Shown here piece by piece: positions 30,184 through 37,527 of a stretch of DNA of 64,000 nucleotides; positions within the stretch are counted from its first letter, which is position 1, and each line of letters begins with the position of its first letter. The stretch spans positions 62,001 to 126,000 of the forward strand of contig CAVPWG010000005.1 in the NCBI GenBank assembly GCA_963709425.1, written 5' to 3'. Origin of the DNA: JAICJC01 sp963709425 (GTDB taxonomy: Bacteria > Actinomycetota > Thermoleophilia > Gaiellales > JAICJC01). The translations under genes and the position numbers were made by a program. The notes under the pieces were generated by a model, which saw only the letters and a program-made list of their open reading frames with translations, ran no database searches and was not told where the DNA came from.

Positions 30184-30513
30184 GTGATCGTGGATCGTGA
30201 GGGACTTCGACAAGAGCGTCTGGTGAAGAACGAGCAGGCCGCCCGCGCGTACAACAACCGCCGCCTCCAGTTCGAGCTCGGCGACGAGACCGACGAGGAC
30301 GAGGACGTGCCGTTCCTGTGCGAGTGCGGCGACGAGGGCTGCGCGGAGGCGATGGAGCTGACGCCGGACGAGTTCGTGTCGGTGCACTCGGCGCCGAACC
30401 GGTTCGCGGTGCTCCCGGGGCATGTGCTCGGCGAGGTGGAGTGGGTCGTCGAGACCGGCGACAGCTACTGGGTGGTCGAGAAGCGGCCCTCGGCCATGGC
30501 CTCCGCCGAGTAG
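30184..30513 (+). CDS. CxCx4C small protein, paralogue of the gene at 5855
   Basis: 109 aa from a GTG at 30184; another GTG at 30190 is possible. It has a basic helix (QERLVKNEQAARAYNNRR), an acidic stretch (DETDEDED), CECGDEGC at about residue 49, the helix MELTPDEFVSVH, then RFAVLPGH and VEWVVETGDSYWVVEK. It aligns end to end with the protein at 5855, with Cys spacing kept exactly. The metal-site reading is inference. It precedes the anti-sigma kinase gene by 35 bases on the same strand and may share its transcript. Confidence 0.8.
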   Translation: MIVDREGLRQERLVKNEQAARAYNNRRLQFELGDETDEDEDVPFLCECGDEGCAEAMELTPDEFVSVHSAPNRFAVLPGHVLGEVEWVVETGDSYWVVEKRPSAMASAE

Positions 30514-30548
30514 GTCGGTTTCCGACATGGCAGCCGCGGGAACGTCCC

Positions 30549-30950
30549 ATGACTGTGGGTGCTACGCCGCGGTCGTGTCTCGAGGTTTCTCTGCCGTGTG
30601 AGCCGGCGAGCGTCCCCCGGGCCCGTCACCTGGTGCGCGAGCTGCTCGCCCGCAAGCACCTCGGCGACCATCCCGGGGTCCTGCTCTCGGTGTCGGAGGC
30701 GTGCGCGAACGCGATCGTGCACGCCTACCCGTCCGCCGGCAAGGGCGACGTGGATCTGGAGGCCCGGATCGACGGCTCCGTACTCCACATCACGGTTCGC
30801 GACTACGGCGTCGGGGATGAGGCACCCGGACTCCGGCAGGGAGCGGGCTACGGCCTGCTGCTGATCGAGGCGCACGTCGTCGACCTCGACGTCCGGCACT
30901 GCGATCCGGGCACCGAGGTGGCGATGACGTTCGACCTGTCCGCGCGGTAG
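30549..30950 (+). CDS. RsbW-like anti-sigma serine kinase (HATPase_c)
   Basis: 133 aa GHKL ATPase domain. The N box SVSEACANAIVHAYPS, the G1 box VRDYGVGDEA and the G2 region GAGYGLLLIEA are all present, as in RsbW/SpoIIAB-type anti-sigma factors. These hold sigma inactive and phosphorylate STAS antagonists. No sigma factor gene adjoins it, so its partner is encoded elsewhere. The three STAS proteins in this window are candidate substrates or decoys. It lies downstream of the CxCx4C paralogue. Confidence 0.85.
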   Translation: MTVGATPRSCLEVSLPCEPASVPRARHLVRELLARKHLGDHPGVLLSVSEACANAIVHAYPSAGKGDVDLEARIDGSVLHITVRDYGVGDEAPGLRQGAGYGLLLIEAHVVDLDVRHCDPGTEVAMTFDLSAR

Positions 30951-30992
30951 GTCGTTCTCGGCCCTGCCGACGGTGGTGGGGCCTCCACGAAG

Positions 30993-31451
30993 TCAGTACC
31001 GCCGCAGTGTCATGACCGCCGGGAGCCGGTTGTACATCATCACCCCCAGGGGGATGCCGACGATGCTGACGCACAGCACCCACGCCAGCACCGACCACAG
31101 TGCGCCGAACCACCACCCGACGACGATGAAGTACAAGGACCGCCCGAGAAACGAGCGCTGTGGGACGCTCTCATCGGTGGAGTAGGTCACGCCGCCCACG
31201 ACGTGCTCCGATGTCTCGACCGTCCGCGGACGCAGCGTGAGGACGCTCGGCAAGCGGTTGAAGATCATGAACGCGACGGGCAGCCCGATCACCGTCAGGG
31301 CGATCAGGTACGCCAGGACATTCACGATGCCGGTCAGCCACCAACCGATGAAGATGAACCAGAGCGCCCGCACGAGCAGGCCCGGGCCCTCGCTCCGTTT
31401 CGCGATCCTGACCTGCGGCGAGTCCGGCGGCGGTGCGTCGGGGTGAGTCAT
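30993..31451 (-). CDS. YccF (DUF307) inner-membrane protein
   Basis: 152 aa with two copies of the YccF unit: ALWFIFIGWWLTGIVNVLAY, then VIGLPVAFMIFNRLPSVLTL (about 30-75), and SLYFIVVGWWFGALWSVLAW, then VGIPLGVMMYNRLPAVMTLR (about 103-150). The duplicated WWxGxxxxxxA and GxPxGxxxxNRLPxxxTL motifs mark the family. The helices are short and paired. E. coli YccF has no established function. Confidence 0.92.
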   Translation of the reverse strand: MTHPDAPPPDSPQVRIAKRSEGPGLLVRALWFIFIGWWLTGIVNVLAYLIALTVIGLPVAFMIFNRLPSVLTLRPRTVETSEHVVGGVTYSTDESVPQRSFLGRSLYFIVVGWWFGALWSVLAWVLCVSIVGIPLGVMMYNRLPAVMTLRRY

Positions 31452-31509
31452 TGGTGTTCCTCGAGCATCTAGAGGATCCCGCCCGTCTGGCGCCTTCCCG
31501 GCGTGCCCC

Positions 31510-32694
31510 CTACCCGGCGACGGATGATACTGCTGCGGACCGCGCGGCCTCGCCCGACCGCCCAGCCGACGGGATCAGGGCGTCGCGTCGACGACAGCCA
31601 GCGGGAGCGTGTCGCGGCCAAGCAGTTCTCACGGGCCGTGGTGGTCTGCCCCTGATAGTTGGAGCGTTCCGCCCCACATCGCGACGGAGGCCGTCCAGAT
31701 TGAGCTCCAGCCAGCGGTCGATCTCCTCGATCCCGCCGCGCCCGTCGGTGTCGCTTCCCAGACACACCCGGTTCGAGTCGTGCCCGGAGTGACACATGCT
31801 CGGAACGACGAATGTGACCCGGCCGAACTGCTCATTCCCGGTGAAGTTCCGCTGCGCCTGGGTGGTGGCGTTCGGGACGTTTCCAGGGAAGTCGCGAACG
31901 TGCTCCTTGCACGCTGCCGGGGTCGGCGCAGCCGGAGGGCTGAAATCTTCGGCGCCGCCGGGACCGTCGTTTACGACGAGAGCGTCAGGCGCCTGGCTCC
32001 ACGTGAGTAGGAGCGGGCTGTGCTTCCGCGCGTAGAACATGGGATCGGCCGCCGCGCCGTCCGAATACTGAAGAGTCGAACAGTCTGTCGGCCCGCCGGG
32101 ATAGTCCTCTTGGTAGGCGTCGAACGGAACGCCGGTCGCCTCCATATAGCCGAACAGGTCGTACACCGGTCCAGCCGTGTCGTTGTGACCGGGTGTGTAA
32201 CCGACGATTCCGCCCTCGGGCTGCTGAGGATTGAGCCGGCTCGGGAAGGACCGATCGCGGACATTGGAGTCGGTTCCGGTGACCATCCACGAATACTCGG
32301 GCGCAGACGCCCGGACGCGGAAGCCAAGGTCGTTCCGATACGACTGAAACATGCCGGATCGGCACGCCTTGACTGCCACGCCCGCAGCATCGCCGGCGGG
32401 ATGGTCACAACCGAACGGCGTCGGCACAAGCGAGAGCGACTCCGGGATAACCGTCTGGTTGATGTAGGGCGCCGCCGGATTACTGACAACGAACCGCCTG
32501 TCCGTCGGGTCGAGGCTGTTGTCGTAGTCCTTGTTTTCGAACACGACAATCGCGATTCGCTGCGGCGCGACCGCGGCGCCGCCCACGACGGGCATCGCGC
32601 CGGCGGACGGCGGGAACACGGCCAGCGCGAGCATCGCAAGGGCAGCCGCACGCGACCCCAACGACGCCCATCCACCGGTGTGCCCCTCCACCAT
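31510..32694 (-). CDS. AcpA-like phosphoesterase, C-terminally truncated
   Basis: 394 aa from the ATG at 32694. It has a signal peptide (about 8-33) and then RIAIVVFENKDYDN, the first metal-site motif of acid phosphatase/phospholipase C-type phosphoesterases. EYSWMVTGTD, PGHNDTAGPVYDLFGYMEA and FVVPSMCHSGHD follow in family order. The expected (V/L)VTxDED motif with the last metal ligands and the C-terminal strands are absent. After WLELNLDGLRRDVG the sequence becomes Arg/Pro-rich. The enzyme is probably inactive or the 3' end is corrupted. Confidence 0.75.
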   Translation of the reverse strand: MVEGHTGGWASLGSRAAALAMLALAVFPPSAGAMPVVGGAAVAPQRIAIVVFENKDYDNSLDPTDRRFVVSNPAAPYINQTVIPESLSLVPTPFGCDHPAGDAAGVAVKACRSGMFQSYRNDLGFRVRASAPEYSWMVTGTDSNVRDRSFPSRLNPQQPEGGIVGYTPGHNDTAGPVYDLFGYMEATGVPFDAYQEDYPGGPTDCSTLQYSDGAAADPMFYARKHSPLLLTWSQAPDALVVNDGPGGAEDFSPPAAPTPAACKEHVRDFPGNVPNATTQAQRNFTGNEQFGRVTFVVPSMCHSGHDSNRVCLGSDTDGRGGIEEIDRWLELNLDGLRRDVGRNAPTIRGRPPRPVRTAWPRHAPAGCRRRDALIPSAGRSGEAARSAAVSSVAG

Positions 32695-32767
32695 AGTGAT
32701 CCACACGATCCACAACGCGGGCGACAAGGCGCGGCCCGGCGCCAGCGCTATCATCGCGCCGATCCTC

Positions 32768-33058
32768 GTGCCGCTCTTCAAGCGCCCCGACCACCCCACG
32801 ATCAAACCGCGCCGCGCGCGGCCGGACGTGGCCGCCGGCGACCGGGTGAAGGTCGTGGCCGGATTCAGCCCGCAGTTCGGGCAGTCCGGCACGGTGGTGC
32901 GCGTCTCCGGCCGGAGCGTCATCGTGGAGCTCGACCGGGCGTTTCCCGTCCCGGGTTCGAGCCAGCGGCTGTACTACAGCTACGCGGGCGAGCTCGAGCC
33001 GGTCGCCCGGGTCGGCCGCATGGGCGCGGAGGACCTGTTCGCCGACGACGAGGAGTAG
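32768..33058 (+). CDS. KOW-like SH3-barrel small protein (96 aa)
   Basis: A GTG at 32768 starts a 96-aa protein. The central part, AAGDRVKVVAGFSPQFGQSG, then TVVRVSGRSVIVELDRAFP, has the KOW-type turn and barrel seen in ribosomal L24 and NusG. It ends in an acidic tail (LFADDEE). It is divergent from the phosphoesterase gene (73 bases between starts) and ends 4 bases before the stop of the next convergent gene. A role in binding RNA or the ribosome is plausible but unproven. Confidence 0.68.
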   Translation: MPLFKRPDHPTIKPRRARPDVAAGDRVKVVAGFSPQFGQSGTVVRVSGRSVIVELDRAFPVPGSSQRLYYSYAGELEPVARVGRMGAEDLFADDEE

Positions 33059-33062
33059 GCGG

Positions 33063-33797
33063 CTACTCGCCGGCGGGGAACTTGTACGACTTGGCGGGCT
33101 TGAACCCGCTCGGGGCGGCGCCCTCGAGCAGCGTGATCGCCATGTGCGACTGGAGGACGAGCTTCCCGTAGGCGGTGGACGGCTTGCCGTTCACCCACAT
33201 CTTGACGCCGCCGCAGTAGCCGCCGATGCACTTCGGGCTCAGGTAGACGCCCCACATGGCGAAGACGTCGGCGAGGTCCGCGCGGAAGGCGGTGTCCCCG
33301 GACTCGATATGGATGACGCCCGTGTCGTCGTGGGTGTGCACCTCCGAGAAGACGCCGGTCGACGAGTCGAGCCCGATCTGGGCCGGGACGGGCACCTCGT
33401 GACCGTCGACCATGAGCTCGATGTGCGTGTGGTAGTGGTTCACCGACGCCGCCTCCTGGGTCGGCGTGAGGCCGAGCGCGGACATGGCACCCGCAAGGTC
33501 GGTGTAGTTCACCGGCCACGTGCCCGCCGAGACGAAGTCGATCTTGTCGTGGCTCAGCCGCGACGTGACGACGTCCGCGGACGGATCGCCGCCGCTCGCC
33601 GATCCGCTCCCATCGCCACGGGCCACGAGCGCCACGCCGATGATGGCGGCGGCGACGATGACAGACCCGGCCACGAGCCACGCCCAGCCCGGGACCCCGC
33701 CACGGCCGCCCTTCGTCGTCGCCGCGGCGATCCCCTCGCCCGTGCCGAGCCGGCGCGCGCGGCGTTCGTTCGTGAGCTGCTTCTTGGCTTTGCCCAT
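33063..33797 (-). CDS. Membrane-anchored HxHxH domain protein (244 aa)
   Basis: A basic cytoplasmic head of about 35 residues (MGKAKKQLTNERRARRLGTG), one span (WAWLVAGSVIVAAAIIGVALV), a linker, then an exported domain with NHYHTHIELMVDGHEVPVPA, VHTHDDTGVIHIES and CIGGYCGG. The many His and two Cys suggest metal binding on the outer side. The family is frequent in Thermoleophilia-type genomes and has no known function. Confidence 0.82.
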   Translation of the reverse strand: MGKAKKQLTNERRARRLGTGEGIAAATTKGGRGGVPGWAWLVAGSVIVAAAIIGVALVARGDGSGSASGGDPSADVVTSRLSHDKIDFVSAGTWPVNYTDLAGAMSALGLTPTQEAASVNHYHTHIELMVDGHEVPVPAQIGLDSSTGVFSEVHTHDDTGVIHIESGDTAFRADLADVFAMWGVYLSPKCIGGYCGGVKMWVNGKPSTAYGKLVLQSHMAITLLEGAAPSGFKPAKSYKFPAGE

Positions 33798-33853
33798 CGG
33801 CGCCGCATGATAGTCACCGCCGATCGGTGCAGACCCGCGTATATTGGCGCGCG

Positions 33854-34258
33854 ATGGGCACCTGGGCGTTCGTGCGGTTCCTCCACGTGGCGGCTGCGGC
33901 GACGTGGCTGGGCATGCAGGTCGCGCTCTTCACGCTCGTCCCGGCGCTGCGGCGGATGCTCCCGCGGGAGCGGGTGCGTGAGGTTGTGCGTGCCGCAGGG
34001 ATGCGGCTGGCGATCGTGGCCGCGGTCGCGCTGCCGACGATCGCGGTCACCGGCGTCGCCCTCGACCGCCACGAGCCGGCGGCGGCCGAGCACCCGGGCG
34101 TCGTCACGCTCAAGCAGGGGCTCCTGGTCGCCATGATCGTGCTCCTGGCCGGGCACGGGGTCGTACCGGGGCGGACGGCGCGGCTCGCGGCCTCCGTCCT
34201 CATGCTCGCGTTCACGCTCGCCGCGGTGTACGCCGGAGCGTGGCTGGCGGCCTCGTGA
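33854..34258 (+). CDS. Four-span membrane protein, CopD/DUF2269-like
   Basis: 134 aa from the ATG at 33854 (MGTWAFVRFLHVAAAATWLG). Four hydrophobic helices carry a conserved His in the first (RFLHVAAAATW) and GVALDRHE after the second. The His-containing first helix with the WLGMQ follow-on is typical of CopD-like and DUF2269 membrane proteins, which may bind haem or copper. It overlaps the next gene's GTG by four bases. Confidence 0.75.
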   Translation: MGTWAFVRFLHVAAAATWLGMQVALFTLVPALRRMLPRERVREVVRAAGMRLAIVAAVALPTIAVTGVALDRHEPAAAEHPGVVTLKQGLLVAMIVLLAGHGVVPGRTARLAASVLMLAFTLAAVYAGAWLAAS

Positions 34259-34425
34259 GCCAGCCCGACGCTCCTGAGCCGGTCGTCCGATTCTGCCCGT
34301 ATTGTGGGAACCCGCTGGGCTCGTTCTTCGGCCACCGGATGGCCGACGGCACCTGCTGGTGCGAGCGGTGCCAGGAATCTTTCCGCGTTTCCAGCGTTAA
34401 AGAAGATGAAGCATTCGAAGAGTGA
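34255..34425 (+). CDS. Small zinc-ribbon protein (56 aa)
   Basis: The GTG at 34255 overlaps the previous stop. The protein has FCPYCGNPLG and TCWCERCQES, two CxxC knuckles (with an extra Cys) that fit one zinc, then an acidic tail. It sits between the membrane gene and trxB in a tight operon (11 bases to trxB), so it may be a redox-linked accessory of the thioredoxin pathway; this is inference. Confidence 0.75.
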   Translation: MSQPDAPEPVVRFCPYCGNPLGSFFGHRMADGTCWCERCQESFRVSSVKEDEAFEE

Positions 34426-34436
34426 GTGAGGAGCAC

Positions 34437-35393
34437 ATGTCAGACGTCCGAGAGCTGATCGTGATTGGGGGCGGGCCGGCCGGCTACACGGCTGCGCTCT
34501 ACGCCGCCCGCGCCAACCTGAACCCGCTCGTGATCGAGGGGTTCGCCTTCGGCGGCCAGCTCATGATCACGTCCGATGTCGAGAATTACCCCGGATTCCG
34601 CGACGGCATCATGGGGCCCGAGCTGATGGCAACCATGCGCGCCCAGGCAGAGCGGTTCGGCGCCGAGATGCTGTCCGACGACGTGACCCGCGTCGACTTC
34701 TCGTCGCGGCCGTTCCGCGTGTACGCCGGCGGCGACGAGTACCAGGCCAAGGCCGTCATCGTGGCGACCGGGGCGACGGCCCGCCAGCTCGGCCTCGAGA
34801 GCGAAGTTGCCCTGCAGGGCCGCGGCGTGAGCTACTGCGCCGTCTGCGACGCCGCGTTCTTCAAGGGCCAGAACGTCGTGGTCGTCGGCGGGGGCGACTC
34901 GGCGATGGAGGAGGCGACGTTCCTCGCGAAGTTCGCGAGCCACGTGACGCTCGTCCACCGGCGCGAGGAGTTCCGGGCCTCGCCGATCATGATCGACTAC
35001 GCCCACGCCAAGGACAACCTGGAGTTCGTCACCAATGCCGTCGTGACCGAGGTGCTGGGCGAGGACGGCCGGATGACCGGCGTCCGCCTGCGCGACACGG
35101 TGACAGGCGCCGAGCGTGAGGTCGCAGCCGGCGGCCTCTTCGTCGCCATCGGCCACGACCCGACGACGGGCCTCTTCAAGGACGTGCTCGACATGGATTC
35201 GGAGGGCTACCTGCTGACGCGGGGCGGCTCGACCGAGACGAATATCGACGGCGTGTTCGCGGCGGGCGACGTCGTGGACCACGTCTACCGGCAGGCCGTG
35301 ACGGCCGCCGGGATGGGCTGCATGGCGGCGCTGGACGCAGAGCGGTGGCTGTCGCACGCGCAGGGCGCGGCAACGGCCGAAGCCGCCGCGTAG
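34437..35393 (+). CDS. trxB: Thioredoxin-disulfide reductase
   Basis: 318 aa. The FAD-binding GGGPAGYTAALYAARANL lies at the N-terminus, the redox-active CAVCDAAF at about residue 138, the NADPH-binding VVVVGGGDSAMEEATFLAKF after it, and the closing TNIDGVFAAGDVVDHVYRQ. All catalytic parts are complete. It reduces thioredoxin with NADPH. The ATG at 34437, with GTGAGGAGC upstream, is preferred to the GTG five codons earlier. No thioredoxin gene lies beside it; the TlpA-like protein at 46982 is membrane-linked. Confidence 0.96.
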   Translation: MSDVRELIVIGGGPAGYTAALYAARANLNPLVIEGFAFGGQLMITSDVENYPGFRDGIMGPELMATMRAQAERFGAEMLSDDVTRVDFSSRPFRVYAGGDEYQAKAVIVATGATARQLGLESEVALQGRGVSYCAVCDAAFFKGQNVVVVGGGDSAMEEATFLAKFASHVTLVHRREEFRASPIMIDYAHAKDNLEFVTNAVVTEVLGEDGRMTGVRLRDTVTGAEREVAAGGLFVAIGHDPTTGLFKDVLDMDSEGYLLTRGGSTETNIDGVFAAGDVVDHVYRQAVTAAGMGCMAALDAERWLSHAQGAATAEAAA

Positions 35394-35399
35394 CCACTC

Positions 35400-35930
35400 C
35401 TAGCCCTCGAGCGTGAACCAGGCGAGCCGGCGGTGTGCGCGGCGGCTGCGCAGAAGCGCCTGGCCGAGGTAGACCCCCGGCTCGACCTCGACCAGCTCGT
35501 CGAGGATCCGCCGGAACGGCGGTGCGTTCCCCGGCAGGTCGTAGTCGATGCGGAGCACCTCGATCCCGGGGTCGAGGGCGCCGGAGCCGACCGTCGTCGA
35601 GAACGCCAGAGCGCGATACGAGCGGGAGTCCTCCGGCCACGACGCCTGATAGGCCGCCGGCGTGAGCAGGCGGCCGATGCGGAACACGCGCCGGTCGAAG
35701 ACGTTCTCACCGGCGCCGCGCTCCACGTCGAACCGCTTGCCGAGCCAGATGGCCGCCGCGGGCGCGAGCAGGCCGCCGGCCGGGCCCACCGTCAGGTGGA
35801 GGAGCGAACCGCGCAGCCGGCCCTTCGGCGGCGGGTCGGGCACGCCGCCGCGGGCGAAGAGCCCTTCGAGCTCGCCCGCCGGGCGGCCGGCGAGCGTCCT
35901 CGGGCGGTCTGCGGTGCGAGCCATACCCAC
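35400..35930 (-). CDS. Hypothetical protein (176 aa)
   Basis: A soluble protein with a Pro/Arg-rich head (1-40), a short hydrophobic patch (GGLLAPAAAIWLGKRFD), and a strand-rich rest (FSTTVGSGALDPGIEVLRID; LVEVEPGVYLGQALL). It stops 6 bases past the trxB stop on the opposite strand. I recognise similar uncharacterised proteins in actinobacteria in which the LDELVEVxPGxYLG segment is the most conserved. No function assigned. Confidence 0.75.
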   Translation of the reverse strand: MGMARTADRPRTLAGRPAGELEGLFARGGVPDPPPKGRLRGSLLHLTVGPAGGLLAPAAAIWLGKRFDVERGAGENVFDRRVFRIGRLLTPAAYQASWPEDSRSYRALAFSTTVGSGALDPGIEVLRIDYDLPGNAPPFRRILDELVEVEPGVYLGQALLRSRRAHRRLAWFTLEG

Positions 35931-35964
35931 ATGTTCGCACCGTCGTCATCGCTACGCTGACGGC

Positions 35965-36438
35965 ATGCGGTATTTCATCTGCCCGAACTGCACGACCCGG
36001 GCGCTCGACGACGACGGGAAGGCGGGTCTCACACACCAGCCGGTCGGCTGCGCGAGGTGCGGATTCGGGTACATGTTCGAGCTGCTGGAGGACTTCTTCC
36101 CGCCCGCCGGCGCGGGCATGGTGACGTGCGATCAGGACGGGCGGGTGCTGTCGTGCGGCAAGGGCGTGTTCGAGGTCTCGGGCTACGCCGAGGGCGACAT
36201 CATGGGGAAGCCGCTCGTCGAGGCGTTCGGCCTCTCGGGGTTCGCCGACGACAAGGATCCCGTGCCCGTCGTGCTCGAATGGGGCGTCCGAAAGCTCGAC
36301 CAGCACGTGACGATGCGGCACCGCTCGGGGCGGCCCAAGCCGGTCCGGCTCGACCTCTTCCCGGCCTACGACGAGGACGGCGGGATGCTGGCCTCGCTCG
36401 CGCCCGAGATGAACGGGGAGCACCCGAAGGACAGCTAG
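35965..36438 (+). CDS. PAS-domain protein with N-terminal zinc ribbon
   Basis: 157 aa. FICPNCTTRAL and VGCARCGFGYMFELLEDF supply two CxxC knuckles (residues 4-45). They are joined directly to a PAS domain (about 47-148): GAGMVTCDQDGRVLSCGKGV, then FEVSGYAEGDIMGKPLVEAF, and PKPVRLDLFPAYDEDGGM. No kinase or DNA-binding output domain is present, so it is probably a sensor that acts through a partner. Zinc-ribbon plus lone PAS is an unusual pairing. It is convergent with the small coiled-coil gene, overlapping by four bases. Confidence 0.82.
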   Translation: MRYFICPNCTTRALDDDGKAGLTHQPVGCARCGFGYMFELLEDFFPPAGAGMVTCDQDGRVLSCGKGVFEVSGYAEGDIMGKPLVEAFGLSGFADDKDPVPVVLEWGVRKLDQHVTMRHRSGRPKPVRLDLFPAYDEDGGMLASLAPEMNGEHPKDS

Positions 36439-36722
36439 GTCGCCGAGCCGAGCTCGCGCTCGACGAGTCCCTGGAGCCGCTCGACGCACTCGAGCTGGCG
36501 GATGCGGCGTTCCAGCAGGCGGCGCTCGGCGGCCGCATCTGCCTGAACGAGCGCGCCGAGCGCCTCCAGGACGGCCACGTCTCGGGTTCCGAGCTCGGCC
36601 CGCGCGACCGCTTCGATCCCGGCCCAGGCGATCCGAAGCCGGGCGCCGTCGATGTCGTCGCGAAGCCGCTCGGCGTGGCGCGAGAGGCGGTCGGCGTAGA
36701 GCTCGAGCTCGAGGCGGGCCAT
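36435..36722 (-). CDS. Small coiled-coil protein (95 aa)
   Basis: The ATG at 36722 starts MARLELELYADRLSRHAERL. The whole chain is helical with heptad-like Leu spacing and many Arg/Glu, ending LECVERLQGLVERELGSAT. There is no membrane span or Cys cluster. It is probably a dimer or scaffold. The next 169 bases (36723-36891) hold only a short inverted repeat. Confidence 0.68.
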   Translation of the reverse strand: MARLELELYADRLSRHAERLRDDIDGARLRIAWAGIEAVARAELGTRDVAVLEALGALVQADAAAERRLLERRIRQLECVERLQGLVERELGSAT

Positions 36723-36806
36723 TCGCCCAGCATGCCCCGGACAACGCCACGCCGCCACGACCTCCCGGTCGCGATTGCGTGACAACCGCGTCACACAGGC
36801 CGTTCT

Positions 36807-36819
36807 GGGGTCTGACCCC
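36807..36819 (+). repeat. Short palindrome GGGGTC-T-GACCCC
   Basis: Two 6-base arms around a single T, in the 169-base gap between two genes read the same way. A near copy (GGGGTCTGAGCCC) occurs inside mfd at about 58890. Copies in two places hint at a dispersed repeat, but two instances are thin evidence. Confidence 0.4.
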
Positions 36820-36891
36820 ACCCCACTACGGCTCGGCAACAATTCGGTCAATCTTGCGGTGTACATACCCGACCCCGCCCAAGAACTTGGG

Positions 36892-37527
36892 CTACAGGCG
36901 GCGCGACGGGCACAGATCGAACACCGCACAGTCGTGGCAGCGCGGGGTGCGAGCGTGGCAGACGCGGCGGCCGTGGAAGATGAGCACGTCGCTGACCTCG
37001 AGCCAGCGCTCGCGTGGGTAGAGGTCCATGAGGACGCGCTCGACGCGGACCGGGTCGGTCTGGCGGGTGAGGCGAAGGCGGCGCGAGAGCCGGCCGACGT
37101 GCGTATCGACGGCGATCCCCTCACGGGCGTCGAACGCGTTCGACGCGACCACCGCCGCCGTCTTCCGGCCCACGCCCGGCAGCGCGACCAGCTCCGCGGT
37201 CGTCCTCGGGACCTCGCCGCCGTGGCGCTCGAGGATCGCGGCGCAGCAGCCCCGGATCGCCGCCGTCTTCTGGCGGAAGAAGCCGGTCGGCCGGATTGCC
37301 GCCTCCAGCTCCTCGACGGGCACGGCGAGGTAGTCCTCTGGCCGCCGGAACCGCGGGAACAGGTCGGCCGTGACCCGGTTCACGCGCACGTCCGTGCACT
37401 GGGCCGAGAGGATCGTCGCGACGAGCAGCTCGAGCGGCGTCGACCAGTTGAGCGCGATCGTTGCGTCGGGATGCTGGGCGTGCAGGCGGTTGAGGATCAG
37501 GACGGCGCGCGCGCGCCGCTCCCTCAA
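36892..37527 (-). CDS. nth: Endonuclease III
   Basis: 211 aa DNA glycosylase/AP lyase for oxidized pyrimidines. The helix-hairpin-helix LPGVGRKTAAVVASNAF carries the catalytic Lys, and VDTHVGRLSRRL carries the catalytic Asp. The 4Fe-4S motif C-x6-C-x2-C-x5-C is present at the end (CHARTPRCHDCAVFDLC). A TTG at 37527 overlapping the addA-like stop (TTGA) gives the usual MxxRERRxRAV opening; a GTG at 37536 is a close alternative. It is co-transcribed with the recombination genes upstream. Confidence 0.94.
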   Translation of the reverse strand: MRERRARAVLILNRLHAQHPDATIALNWSTPLELLVATILSAQCTDVRVNRVTADLFPRFRRPEDYLAVPVEELEAAIRPTGFFRQKTAAIRGCCAAILERHGGEVPRTTAELVALPGVGRKTAAVVASNAFDAREGIAVDTHVGRLSRRLRLTRQTDPVRVERVLMDLYPRERWLEVSDVLIFHGRRVCHARTPRCHDCAVFDLCPSRRL

